The notes under the pieces were generated by a model. That model had not been told where the DNA came from. It saw only the letters and a program-made list of their open reading frames with translations, and did no database searches. Both the position numbers and the translations under genes were made by a program. Of a stretch of DNA of 64,000 nucleotides, positions 1 through 11,529 are shown one piece after another (the stretch's first letter is position 1; each line of letters starts with the position of its first letter). Source of the stretch: Xylaria sp. FL1777 (taxonomy: Eukaryota; Ascomycota; Sordariomycetes; Xylariales; Xylariaceae); contig MU400538.1 of assembly GCA_022578965.1 (NCBI GenBank), positions 1 to 64,000 on the forward strand, written 5' to 3'.

Positions 1-2100
1 ACTTGCATATTTTAACTATTAAAACTATAAAGCTATAATTTTTTGCTTAAATAATATAAAATTTATACTTTTTAATGCTATTTAAATATAGTTTAATTAG
101 ATTTTATTAAAGAATAGTATACTAAATTTAACTAAGTTATAAATTAAAAATGCTAAAATATAAGCATAAAACTTATTATATAGCAATAATAAAGCTTAAT
201 AGTATTAAACTTTATTTTTTTTAATATATTGCTTGCGGTTAAAAAATTGCACGTTATGTTTTATAAAAAGATCTTAAAAAGTCTAAAAAATTAGTTAAAT
301 AAAATTTAGCATAATATAAAAAAAAGCTAATATAAAAAGCATTTATTATTTATAATTATATATATTGCTTGCTTTTATTTAAGCAGTTATTATAGCTTAA
401 ATAAAAAATATAGTTTTTTAATTTTTATATATTATTATAAGTTATTTATTATAGTTTTAATAATTTAAAATAGTACAAAATAAAGTATTATAAACTTAAT
501 ATACTTTAAATATTTTTTTTTTGTTTTTATAAATAGTAAAGGTTTATAAAATATAACTAACGTTATTTTATAGTTGTGCAATATTTAAAAATAAAGGAAA
601 CTTTTTTAAATATAATAATTTAAATAAAAAACAAACAATATAAACTAATAAATAATTAGTTGCTTTACTTATATAAGCTAAAGTTAGCATTAAATAAAAA
701 AAAAGCTATTTTTTTTTAAAAAAAGTAATAATATGTTATTATAACTATATAAATAAGCTAAGCATGTTTAAATTAGCAATTATAAAACAATTAGTTAAAT
801 TTTATATAATATTTTTATAATTTATATTAAGATTTTAAACATTATTTTTAAAGTTAAAATTATTATATATAAATATAGCACTTAAGTTATAAATAATATA
901 CTTTAAGTTAAGCTATATATTTATTAATTTAAGTATTAAAACATTAGTTAACTAATTATTATATATATAACTTTATTTAGCTATTTTATTTAGCTATTTT
1001 AAAACAAACTTATAGCTAATATATATTTTAAATTAAGCAAAAATATTAATTACCTAAGTTTATATTTTACTACTATAAAAGTAAATATTAATAAATTACT
1101 ATAAGAAATTGCTTATTAAAAATGCATATATATTTAATAATAAAGCTATAATTATATATGCTTTAATAATATAAAAAAATAGCATATTAGCTTTAGTTGC
1201 ATTATAAAATTTATGCTTAATTTGCTAATTTATAAAAATATTTAGAAAAAAAGCAGCAAAATATAAAAATATATTTTAAATTTAAAACTAAAAAAAATAA
1301 AATAACTTTTTAATTTATTATATATTATAAACATTTTTAATTTAGCAGAACTTTTTATTAAAAGCTTTAAATGCTTTAAAATTAAATTTAATAAAAGTTA
1401 GTTATTTAAATAAAGTAAAAAGCTTGTTTTAAAATATAAAAATATTAGCAATATTATAACTTGCATTATTTTTTTTAAATTTTATTTAAATATTAGCTTT
1501 TTAAAAACGTTATTAAACTTTAAAGTTTTTTAATATATTAACTATTTTATGCATTTATAGCTTTAATTAATTATTAGTTATAATTTACAATAAAAGCTAT
1601 TTTTTTAAAAACTAATAAAAATTATAGCTTTAATTATAATTATAATGCTAGTATTTTTATATGTTTATTATAACTTATTGCTAGCATATAAAATTAAATT
1701 TTTTGTTTAAGTTATTACTTTTATAATTAGAATTATTTTTAAAGTTAAAAATAATAAAAATAATATTAAAAAAGTTAGTTAATTTAAATGTAAAAAGTAA
1801 TATAAATACTAATATAGTAAACTATATAAGCAAACAAAATAATTGCAAAAAAAACAATAGTAAAAAAAACAATATTTTAGTTAAAAAATTTATAGTATAT
1901 AATATAATAAAAACTAAGCGTTAAAAAAATACAAAAAAAATATAACTATATATAAAATATAATAATTAATTAATTAAGTATAACTTTAAACAAATTTAAA
2001 ATTATTACATAAATAAATTATAGTTTGTTATTTTTTAAATAAAAACATAAGCAGAAAAATTAACATAGTTGCTTTAAACCAAAATTCCAAGTTTATGTTA
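1..2100. repeat. AT-rich, RIP-like mutated block
   Basis: Almost pure A/T with no usable reading frame. In positions 1-660 I counted 39 C and 48 G, about 13% GC. TpA and ApT dominate, and CC, GG, TC and GA dinucleotides are nearly absent. Only two of the 39 C follow a pyrimidine. Composition returns to normal within a few dozen bases near 2,070-2,120. This is the appearance of AT-rich heterochromatin left by repeat-induced point mutation of old transposons in Pezizomycotina. No parent element can be recognised and no intact terminal repeat is visible. Confidence 0.8.
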
Positions 2101-2515
2101 AAAGGGGTAAAAAGGGTTATAATTAGTAAAAAGGTAGTGTGGCTAGGGAGGTACAAACGCAAGGACCATTCTGGTCTGAGGCACCTGAGATAATGTTAGA
2201 CTAACTTAGACTATTGTTCTTGGCAACGTTTTACAGTGCGAGTGAAATAAGCCAATCTCTTGGTACCCCTAAGTCTTTGTTCTGTATTTTCATCGTCAAC
2301 AATTCACAATGGTTAGATAATTCGGTCAGACAGACTACGGCGTTATGACATTTCATATAACCTATGTAAAGAAGCAAAGTGAGCTGTATAGCGGATTATG
2401 CATCTCGGTATTTTAAATACGAAAAAGGAACTATTGTGCAAGAGGACTGTTCTATACATACACATCATCCTCTCTGAGGCATTAAGCTTTGATCTTGTCA
2501 AGCTATAACCCAAAT
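2101..2515. other. Intergenic transition, no gene seen
   Basis: Normal composition resumes here. The stretch holds the likely 3' flank of the acetyltransferase gene. A 60-codon minus-strand frame at 2343-2525 overlaps that gene's end in another frame, resembles nothing I know and is left out. Confidence 0.5.
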
Positions 2516-3712
2516 CTAGCACCATGCGTATCGCTCATTGTTAATCCATTCCAGGGGTCTACCAGCATGACCATCTTCATCAATCCACAATCCACTAGCA
2601 ACGCTGTCACGCTGTCGTTCCACTACAGTATGCCTAATTTTCCCATCCAAGATTGCATGTTGTACACATGGGGAAGGCTCCCACAACTCGACATGGTCGA
2701 GCTGCCACTCAGCTGCCTCGGCCTGAGCAGCCTGGAGCACAGCTTCCAGGTAAGAGACCTGGTCGCTGGGCAGGCTCACCTGCTGCTTCGCATTGACCGA
2801 GCGGGGTTGGTTCGCAGTTGGGTCGCCTTCCACGACGAGACGCAAGATGTAAAGAACGTTATCTGGGTTTTCTGCATCGTGGCGCGCGTAATATCGATGA
2901 GTCCAAATCGCCCAGACTTGTTTCCCTGGGGGTCCAGCAATTGCTCCTTTCGCTAGTGGAGTTTTATTAAATAAGTAGTTCGTCGCGAAGTCCGCTTTGC
3001 GGATATGCCAAAGCATATGGTCAAGGTCGGGTAGGATGACTAGACGCTGTTGGACCCCTGGGGCTGGGGTTGCTATCGCTTTGCGGATCATTACTTGGTC
3101 CCTCATGCAAAACTCGGAAAGTTCGCTTTCTGTTATATCTTGAACCAAGGGTGAGCGCGAGACCCTCATTGCTTGGAATTCAACATCCGAATTGGTAGCA
3201 TTGGGTATCCATCCCAAGTTCGCATAGTAGACTTTACCAATGTCAGAATATAATATGCTGCCAGCAACCTTCGCCTGATGGGAGCCCGACTGCCAGTTGC
3301 GTAGATCTTTGGCAAGTTCCTTCATGTGACGCGCAGCATAACCCCGCCCACGATACTCTTCAGGACAGAAAACACTGGCAATGCCATGAATGATTGCTTC
3401 GGAAACGTTACCGTTAGAGTCACTTGTCAACGAGCGCTTGTGAAAAGTTTCGCAGGAACAGAGAATCGGGCGTTGGTTGGGAGGAAGAGTTCTATCGACG
3501 AGGATCCAGGTGGTCATCCCACCATCCCTTGCCAATGGTATCCTCGTCAAGAACCGCGACTCCTCCAGATACTTGGGGAGGTCTAATGAATCTCCCCATG
3601 ATGCAAAAGTGTTGGTCGAGATCTTGACAAGTTCGTCTTCAGTTGGATGGTCAAGATGAAGATTGAGGGCGTCGGAGCGTGGTAATGAGTGCGTCTCGCT
3701 AGGAAGGCCCAT
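2516..3712 (-). CDS. LYC1-like GNAT-fold N-acetyltransferase
   Basis: Single exon, 398 aa from the ATG at 3712, ending in TAG. The frame stays open another 33 codons upstream, but the product then starts MGLPSETH, which fits the usual start and length of this family. The N-terminal half has the acetyl-CoA-binding feature of GNAT enzymes: after a VFCPEEYRGRGYA segment (R/Q-x-x-G-x-G/A loop) comes the helix HMKELAKDLRNW. A SILYSDIGKVYYANLGW segment follows. The extreme C-terminus NNERYAWC matches the conserved end of fungal LYC1-type proteins. Yeast LYC1 of Yarrowia is a lysine N6-acetyltransferase. Filamentous fungi have several paralogs with untested substrates, so lysine is only a suggestion here. 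No signal peptide or membrane segment is visible, so probably cytosolic. It is the first gene beside the AT-rich block and appears unbroken. Confidence 0.85.
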   Translation of the reverse strand: MGLPSETHSLPRSDALNLHLDHPTEDELVKISTNTFASWGDSLDLPKYLEESRFLTRIPLARDGGMTTWILVDRTLPPNQRPILCSCETFHKRSLTSDSNGNVSEAIIHGIASVFCPEEYRGRGYAARHMKELAKDLRNWQSGSHQAKVAGSILYSDIGKVYYANLGWIPNATNSDVEFQAMRVSRSPLVQDITESELSEFCMRDQVMIRKAIATPAPGVQQRLVILPDLDHMLWHIRKADFATNYLFNKTPLAKGAIAGPPGKQVWAIWTHRYYARHDAENPDNVLYILRLVVEGDPTANQPRSVNAKQQVSLPSDQVSYLEAVLQAAQAEAAEWQLDHVELWEPSPCVQHAILDGKIRHTVVERQRDSVASGLWIDEDGHAGRPLEWINNERYAWC

Positions 3713-4702
3713 GGTATTAATTATAAGTGGTGACAAAAAGTCAGGTCGATGAATCCAGACAGAAAATCTATGTGTCTGTGCACTATTAGGGACATCAAGG
3801 ATCGTCGACAACTATTCAGCTCATATGTCAGATATTGAGCATCTGCAGATTTTTATATACTATATCATGCTTCCTCAGAGCAGGGCTAAATTTGTAGGTA
3901 ATAGGTCCCACGCTAAATCTGCAGTATTCAATTATTGTTGATAACTCACCTAATCGTAGCTTAATACATGTACTTAAATCACTATAACATAGGCATTTAG
4001 CTGCAGGTTCATTTTTAGTTAATTGATTACTACGTAATTGAGCACTCCTTTTCCTGAAGGCGCATTCACTATAAATTTCCGTGCGAAAGTGCCATTAGCG
4101 AGACTTGTAAACCCACGCTACTTTATACCTTTCGACTCTGTGAGCAAAGGTTAGTAAAACATAATCAATCCTCCCTACGTGCGTCTTGGGATTGTATTGA
4201 GATAGCATGTGAGCCACAACTGCCCAGATGTCGCCGGATGCTGATACTATGTCTCATTAAACGTAATCACCTCACTTTGTCGCAGTCCACAAGAGAACCT
4301 GAACAAAACTGTGCCTGTCACTAGACATTGATGAAACATGTAGAACAAATCACAACGGAACAGGAGCAGTCCAGAAGGAAGGTAATATATGCATACTCTA
4401 TGTACGGAGAAAGTCACAGATCATGCCGCGCTGGACAAGAAAGCCGCCAAGCGCCGATCAGTGAATGCAAGGGGGTTGAACGGGGAACTATATACAAGAA
4501 AGCGCGTGGGGAGCCAGAAACCTCCTAACTTTTGTTTTTCCTATTCCCTTCTTTACCCATTCAGCCCGTATTTCCTCTTCTTCCTTATCCAAGGGCCTGC
4601 GATATTGCCAGAAGACGGAAGGCGGCCGGAGTAAGGGGTAAGATAGGTAGAGATCCGGAGACTCCCACGTCGCTAAGCTTATCCGCTTTTTGTGTTGTTT
4701 TT
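3713..4702. other. Intergenic, no gene seen
   Basis: Between the GH7 stop and the acetyltransferase start. It should contain the acetyltransferase promoter and the GH7 3' untranslated region. Frames at 4328-4634 look random and match nothing I know. Confidence 0.5.
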
Positions 4703-6168
4703 TTAGGAGGTGAAGGTCGAGTTGAGGGGTCCGAACTTGATGTTGGAGTAGATGACGCTGGCGTTGGGGCTCTGGGCCTCGACGTCGGCGGGGACGCCCG
4801 AGGAGGTGGCGCAGGCGCCGCGGGCGGTGCCGGGGCCGGTGCCGGTGACGGGGTAGGTGGAGTCGAGCCAGAGCATGTTGGCGGCGTGGTCGTCCCAGAT
4901 GGACATGACGAGGACCATGTCCTTGGAGAGGGCGTCGCCCATCTGGGACAGGCCGCCGCGCTGGTCGAAGACGTTGGTGTCGCCGAAGGCCGTCTTCTGG
5001 GCGTCGCAGTAGCTCTGCGTGATGGAGTTGCCCGTCACGCCCGAGATGGTGCTCTGGCTGTTGGGGATCACCTTGCCGTTCTGCACGTAGAAGCGCTTGA
5101 TCTCGCTCAGCTTGCCGCTGGTCTCGATGAACTGCGTGACGACCGTGACCTTCTTCGTCGTGTCGACCGTGAGGCCCTTGCCGAAGAAGCTCTTGTCGCC
5201 CTGGCGGTAGCTGTTGAAGTCGCATCCGTCGGGATCGCAGTCGCCGGCGTAGCGGTCAGCCGAGTAGGTGCCGCCGCAAGCATCGCCAGTGCAGGCGTGG
5301 TAGGCGGAGTTGCTGCAGGGGTGAGGAGTGTAGGCAGTGGCCATGGAGTTGGCCTCCCAGATATCCATCTCAGCACAGCAGGCACCCATGTTACCGACAC
5401 CAGCGTTGATATCGTTGGTCGAGGGGGTCCAGCCTGCCACGTTGGCCTAGAATACTATCAGATCTGGGATACGTTCTTCATGGTTAGGTAGACATACCTT
5501 GCCGGCGATGAACTTGAGATCGCGGGGGCACTGAGAGTCGCAGTAGCCTGTGCCGTACTTGGCACCAGCAGTGTTTCCAGAGTACTTGGACATGCCACCA
5601 TCGAGATCCATGGAGACGAAATACAAAGCACCGTTCAAGCCACATCTGCAAACTTAGTTAGGCCATATACCCTGTCGGTTCGTGTCATAGGGAAGACTCA
5701 CGGCAGGTTGGAAACGTCGACATCGAAGGTGAACTCGTTGCCGAGGAGCTTGAAGCTTTGGTAGGTGGTATCGTCCTTCATCAGGTACAATCGGCTACCG
5801 ATGTTCTTGCTGTAGGGGCCCTGGGTGACGAACTTCAGGGTTAGGGCATTGCCTGATGTGGTGGCACCGTATGTTCCGGCGTAGTCAGCACCATCGAGGC
5901 AGCATGTAGTAGCGCACGTAGTCGAGTCCGCGCAGAGAGAAGTGTCCCATTCGTTGCCAGTGTAGCAGTTGGTTCCAGCAGAGTTGTGAACCCATCGCCA
6001 GTTGGCATCGACGACTACCTTGCCACTGACGGTACTGCAGCTACCACCTGATGAGCATTGCGACCATGTCATGGCAGGGTGGTTCTCGGCCGTGAGTGAG
6101 GCAGCACACTGAGCTTTGGCAGTGGCCACGAGGGCGCCGATGGCGGCGATTTTGCTGTGCATGTGCAT
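4703..6168 (-). CDS. cbh1: GH7 cellobiohydrolase (Cel7A/CBHI type), no CBM
   Basis: Secreted exo-glucanase that releases cellobiose from cellulose reducing ends. Three exons: 6168-5702, 5645-5498 and 5446-4703 (introns 56 and 51 bp, GTGAGT..CAG and GTATGT..TAG), 452 aa. The ATG at 6168 sits in a good context (CACCATG); the longer open frame upstream begins only with TTG. Residues 1 to about 20 ([20 protein letters not shown]) are a signal peptide. The GH7 catalytic E-x-D-x-x-E motif is intact (EMDIWE, residues 231-236). The segment [20 protein letters not shown] and the many cysteines are of the cellobiohydrolase rather than endoglucanase subtype. The protein stops right after the catalytic core ([10 protein letters not shown]), with no linker and no family 1 cellulose-binding module. 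The first splice junction restores the family motif [12 protein letters not shown]. Third codon positions are strongly C/G biased, suggesting high expression. Confidence 0.96.
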
Positions 6169-8330
6169 GGTGAATGAACTTGCTGTAGTCAAGGTAGGAG
6201 GACTTGATGACTGCTGTGGTGAATCATAAAACTATTCCTGGAGAGTTGCGAGATTGTGATCTTATATATCGATCCTTACCCCCTAATAGACTACGCATGA
6301 TGTATATTGCTTAGAGACCCTCATTACCGCCATGTCAGGTTTGTCGATCGATCATAGATCTGCCATTTCCAGACTCTGGAGGAACGGAACGCCGAGTTTA
6401 GCATTGGAAGCCTCCTAGTAGGGCGAAGCCTCGGCTGACGGGCCGAGAACCTCATCTGGATGGGGGTCAAGTCGTGGGCTCAGCTCTCAGGGGGAGGCCC
6501 GAAAAGGTCACAAAGGGCAAGACGTGGTGCTGTCCGCACCTTCACTCGTACTAGGCCAAGAGGAGAATGAGACGCGCACACGCCCAGCCATGAGCTGTGG
6601 TCGGTCCTAGACCCCTGATGTTGGACCACCGCACACCAAGTGAGCACCGGGGCCGCAGGTCGACTTAGAGGGCTCAGGAGACGCCTACGGTTACTATACG
6701 GCCAAGGGCACCGGAGTGGGGATCGCGGTGACCCGTTCATTGGAGGCCTTTCCTCAATGGCAACGGAGGAAGTTGGCCGAATGCGACTAGGACGGCACGG
6801 GGACTGCGCGCCAGAGCGCTTATGTATATACATGGATGTCGCAAGTATGGTTGCCATTATCTACAAAGCATCCCACACGCCTATCCTTCCATCACAAAGC
6901 TTCCAAGAACTATATTGCAACTAAATAGACTCTCTGGTTGCAATCACTTGTCGAAGCGGTAAGCAGTGTGGCGATCTTCCCCCGTTTTCGATTTTCGCAG
7001 GGTTACTCCGCACTAGGGTGGGAGTCGTCTGAACAGTATGTTAATCCCCGCAGGATGTGCGTATACGAGCCGGGTAGCTGGTGTTCTTTTCATTTATGCG
7101 ACCTGGCTGGTGGGAAATAGTCGCCCATCCGCTGCCTCCGGTTAATGAAATTCAGAGTGAAGTGGAGAGTGCAGAGGCTGATGCCAAGCGATTTTAATTT
7201 GAGTTTCGAGTCTAAGATAACAACATCGTCACCAAGCATATTTTGCTCGAGTGTTATTGCTTATTAGTTTCAGCGAGATGGAGGGATAGAATGGGGAACA
7301 CGGTGTGTCAGTAGTCGAAATCGCCTTGGTTGACTCATCGGATGTGCGGTCCATCACACCAGGTCAGACTGAACCATATACAGTTAATGGAATCAACCTT
7401 TAAAGGTTGCCAAGTTTAATTATGAGCATGATCTCATGGTAGCATTCCATTGACGTAGTTGGAGACAATCATTAGTTAAAGCGTGACAGATTCACTGCCC
7501 TGGACGGTATATCTATTATGAAACAGCACCCATGCCGTGGATCAGGAAGCCGATTCGTCGGTGGATTTTATTACACGGATGGACGAGCCAAGAATATTGC
7601 GGAACAACTAACGTACACGGTAGGTGAGCAGGGAACTGGCGGCTCGGAAGCCGATATCATATTGACTACCAGGACGGTGGGAAAGCTGTTCTTGAATCAT
7701 CATGAATAAACAAGGTAACACGTTTGGACGGAGCCGCCCAAAATGTTGCATGACAGCATCGCGATGACAACATTGATTATTTTATTTACCTAGGGTTGGG
7801 CACGGAAGCCCTGCCCGAAATCTACCCAACTTTTGATCTTAGCGTACGTAATAGTTGGCGAAGTGTACGACGCCTAACCTTTAGACGACGTACAACTTGA
7901 CCACGAATTTCTATATTATTCTCATATTGGAGGAACGCTTCAGCGGTGGAAACCGTACCTGTGATCATTTCAGCAATCGAATCCTAACACGGCAATCCGG
8001 TGATATGTCCCTCCGGCTTCCTAATCCGGACAAGGTTACGACATCACAGCGAGCAATAAGAACGTGGTTGGGAAACATACACATGCTCATGGAGTAGGCA
8101 GCACAAGAAGCATTCAAAGACGAGCGCGGACGAGAAAGCAGCGTGGTTAGGCGTTCTGAAATTCAAAGCATTCACTAGAGCTTTTTAGATATCTATTTCC
8201 GACAGCTCTTGAGATCCCCAAATCATAAATATGATCCATACCTAGTTTACAGATGTACACTACATGTCATTTCGGTGATGGACTTAATACAGAGGGATAT
8301 AGGAGCCGCTGCCCAACCTACCAGGGCCGC
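6169..8330. other. Intergenic, GH7 upstream region
   Basis: About 2.2 kb upstream of GH7 and downstream of the conserved unknown gene. Open frames here (longest about 125 codons, 6480-6857 minus) have no recognisable domain and no splice partners that extend them. I see no RNA gene or transposon. Confidence 0.5.
6262..6268 (-). promoter_or_regulatory. Candidate TATA box of the GH7 gene
   Basis: TATATAA read on the minus strand, 94 bp upstream of the chosen GH7 ATG. Strongly expressed fungal cellulase genes often have a TATA box at such a distance. CreA-like hexamers (SYGGRG) also occur upstream, for example CTGGAG at 6238-6243 and 6376-6381, but not more often than chance would give. Confidence 0.45.
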
Positions 8331-10751
8331 TTAGACAGGAATAGACTCAGACTGGCAGCCGCTTGAATCTAATTTCTCGATTGATGATGCTTTCTTAGTC
8401 CCTGGCTTCTTCCTGCGCTTTCCGCTGCCTGTGCCAGACACGGTCGGTGCATCACGAATCCAATGGGCAACGGCCTCCGCACGCTCTGTCAAGATGGGAT
8501 ATTCTCGGCCATCATCGACAGCCCACCGTTTGGGGGCGGAATTGGTGTTAGGTGATGCACTGCTGGAGCCTGGAGTTTGATCCGCTTCGGCACGTTTCTG
8601 ACGAGCGAGAATTGCCGCCTTGAAGCTAGCCTCATCATTTACACGTTCGTCCTCTAGCGCCTCCATGATGGTTTGATGTCTCATCCGTTCTTTGCGCTGT
8701 TCATCCGTCTCCGTAGGAGTAGTAGGACTTGTGATAGCCAAAGCATTAACGCCAGTAGTAGCAGTTGACACAGCGTTGGCAGATAACGGAATTGGAAGAG
8801 GTGCGGGAGCACAGAGCGCCTCCCAGCTTGAACCAAGTTCAATCCAATTTTCAGCTCGGCGTAATACTTCTATCCAGTCTGCCCGAGCTGGTGATCTACT
8901 AGCCTGAAAGACCGGATAACCATCTGCTAGTCGAGCTAGACGAGCCACCATATATGCATGACGTTGAAGTTCTTTCGTCGATGTCTGAACCAGGGTGTGA
9001 CATAGTAGCAACGAATGCAAAACGTCAGTGAGCAGTGGGTGATATGTCACAACTTCTGTCGTTGTTTCCACGGCAGTAGTAACATTGGATGTAGATGCAG
9101 CATGCACAATATCGGTGGACGGATATGGAGGAAGATCTGCGGGTGGTGCGGCGGAGAATAGGGTTGCTAACGGGTAGACAGTATGCAGTATTGAGCTGCC
9201 TGTCGGGCTATTTGGATCTTGGGAGGCCCAGCGGGACTGTCCGTAGTATCTCTTGTTCCGATGTGTCGCCTGGTTAACCTGACGGCTGAAATCATCGGAG
9301 ACCTCAATGGGCAGATTGGGCGAATAATGGAAGTGCTTGAGGTACTCCATGTAGTCTCGCAAAGCACGTTTCGCGTATAGTCGCACGGTCTTCCTACTTT
9401 CGAGTTGCCTTCTAGTCGGTGCTTGATCTCCAAGTTGGCCTATTGGGCCATCAGTGACAGCTTCTCCAACAGGTCCGTTCCCATTAGTACCACCGATACC
9501 GTTCACGCCGTTAGACGGCTCACTGGCCTGTCCACGGGGACCCCTCGCCAGTGCGAACTCAACATGATCACACGCCAAGGTTAAGTAGCAACCTGCACGC
9601 TGAAATAACAGTTGTACTTCCGTACTGCTTGGGTGGTCTTTCTCGTCGAGGGCAGGGTTATCCCGACGCCTGCCGGCCCTGCGCTCAAGCTGCGTGGAGT
9701 CTTCCACGGGGGGGTTATGGGGCCGATTAAGACGACAGACACTTAGTGCGGTAGTGAGATCTTGAGCTGCCCCTTCAAAATCCTCCTTGAACATCCGAAC
9801 AATGGCACGTGTGCGCAAAGGCTCACAGTCCGACGGCCGCTGCCCAATAATCATGTCCAGAGTGCGCAAGTCTGTACATTCTGCCAACTGTCTAGACGGG
9901 ATCTTCTCATGGAAGAAGTGAACATAGTTCGCATCTGGATCATGGGGTGATCGTTGCAACACAAGCCCAGCTACATTCTCTAGTGTGGATGTCGACTGCA
10001 TAGTAGCAACACTCGAAGCTATCTCGTCAAGATGATAGGCGCGCGACAGTTTCTGGGTGGCTTGCTCGCGCATGCGAAATCTCCTCTCGGGACTAAGCTT
10101 CGCACCTCCGGTATTACCAAATCCCAACCCCAGTGCTTGCATATGATGCGCAGCACCGCCAGCAAGCGAATTGGACAGAGAAGAAGAGGCGACGCCATTG
10201 GCCGCACGCACAGCCAGATCCGTAGCTCCATCGACGAGTTGCCTTATCTTGACCAGGTCATAGAATACGGCCGGGTCGACAGGGCGCGGAAGGGGCATAT
10301 AGTAGTTCGCATTCGCGAGGGTTTCGAGGACCTCGACAGGCAATTGGAGCCATGGCCCATGAAAGGAGGATATATATCGCCAATGCCTACAGTAAGAGGT
10401 CGTAGTGGTAAGTACAGGTGTACAATTAATTATACTGGAGAGGCATTACGAAATGACGCAACGGCGACTTCACGCTCACGGACGCGCGACAATGGTCTGA
10501 CAGGCGTCCACTCGAGGTATAGAACTTCCAAACTAGAACTGGTCCATTGGGTCCGAGACTCACTTGTTCCTACATATGACAAGGGCAGAAGACGAGAGAG
10601 AGGGTGCAGAGACAGCGGTAGGGGCTTTATTGTTACTGTTGCTATTGTTGTTGTTGTTGTTGTTCTTGGCCGTGGTCGAGGTTGACAGCGAGGCCTGGCT
10701 GGACTCGGCTGAGGACTCGCCCGCCGCTGGTTTCTTGTTTTTCTTGCCCAT
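8331..10751 (-). CDS. Conserved fungal protein of unknown function, TPR-like helices
   Basis: Two exons, 10751-10564 and 10386-8331, with a 177-bp intron (GTGAGT..TAG), 747 aa. The start MGKKNKKPAAGESS is an ATG. The splice restores a segment I remember as conserved in hypothetical proteins of filamentous ascomycetes: ALVICRNKHWRYISSFHGPW followed by LQLPVEVLETLANANYY. A low-complexity Asn/Ser run lies near residues 30-42. Around exon-2 residues 150-200, the segment ending RTRAIVRMFKEDFEGAAQDLTTAL looks like a tetratricopeptide helix pair, and a second helical block follows (LYAKRALRDYMEYLKHF). The C-terminus is basic (KRRKKPGTKKASS), possibly a nuclear signal. No catalytic motif is visible. 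It is not secreted or membrane-bound by inspection. Family membership is from memory of the motif; the function is unknown to me. Confidence 0.85.
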
Positions 10752-10809
10752 TGCACATCGAAGCCGCTCGACGAGGGGAGAGTCTCTCTATGGTTCGGGA
10801 TCGCGGCTG

Positions 10810-10848
10810 TAGGTAGGTAGGTAGGAGGTAGGAGGTAGGAAGTAGGTA
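10810..10848. repeat. GTAGG-type minisatellite
   Basis: Repeats of GTAG, then GTAGGAG, 60-100 bp upstream of the conserved-unknown start codon and so probably in its 5' leader or core promoter. On the sense strand of that gene it reads as a pyrimidine-rich CTAC tract. Confidence 0.8.
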
Positions 10849-10900
10849 TTTGTACTCGGTGAGAAGGACAATACACACGATTGACGCTTACTTCCAAGTA

Positions 10901-10918
10901 GAGAGAGAGAGAGAGAGA
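10901..10918. repeat. (GA)9 microsatellite
   Basis: Perfect dinucleotide repeat about 150 bp upstream of the conserved-unknown gene; reads (TC)9 on that gene's sense strand. Confidence 0.9.
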
Positions 10919-11529
10919 AGTGTGTATGTGGGTATGTATCTAAAAGGACGGACTATGATGACGATGCTAATGGAAGCATTGTACAGGACGCGGAGCCCGG
11001 GTATCCCAGCACACGGGCAAGGCTGTCGTAGGCACACCAAGTATTTAATATACAGGCAATGCGAGGGTAAAATTAGAAGTGCTTCATGCTGTGTTGCAGG
11101 TTCGGGACGACAGCACACGAAGGGCAGCCGCTGATTCGTGTACTCGAGACTTTTTAGGACCTCTGGTAGAGCGCAACTACGTATCTACTCTGTACGTACT
11201 CTTATCGCCTTTATCCTTCATGGTGGGACAATCGATCCCGTCTCCATCCGTCCCTTTCTTGGCTTTATCTTCACGTGACGAGTCATTTAGACTAGGTACC
11301 TAGGTGATACGCTTACGAACTCGCTTTTCCTATATTGATTTCCTATACGGATAAAGATGCACAAAGGAGTGTTTTATCGATATAACCATTCGCTAACCAC
11401 GCCTACATACATAGCTCATAGATCACGTCTCATATGGAAGCACCATTCCAGGTAGCCTTTGCTATAAGGCAAAGATATAGGTAGATGTTGTTCCTATCCT
11501 GCCTTAACAAGTAACATAAACAAACCATG

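Larger units (their letters stand above)
10752..11529. other. Intergenic, no gene seen
   Basis: Tandem-gene spacer between the M20 stop and the conserved-unknown start. It holds the two simple repeats listed separately and one TACCTAGG motif at 11297-11304. Confidence 0.5.

Noticed and set aside
4532..5491. Plus-strand frame of 319 codons opposite the GH7 gene
   Set aside because: It is a Gly/Val/Ala-rich shadow caused by the C/G-biased third positions of the real GH7 exon.
6238..6721. CreA-like SYGGRG hexamers upstream of GH7
   Set aside because: CTGGAG twice and GTGGGG once in about 500 bp is what chance predicts for this degenerate site.
10032..10685. Plus-strand frame of 217 codons
   Set aside because: Antisense to the conserved-unknown exons and their intron; it has no domain and ends in a repeat-encoded Val/Leu run.
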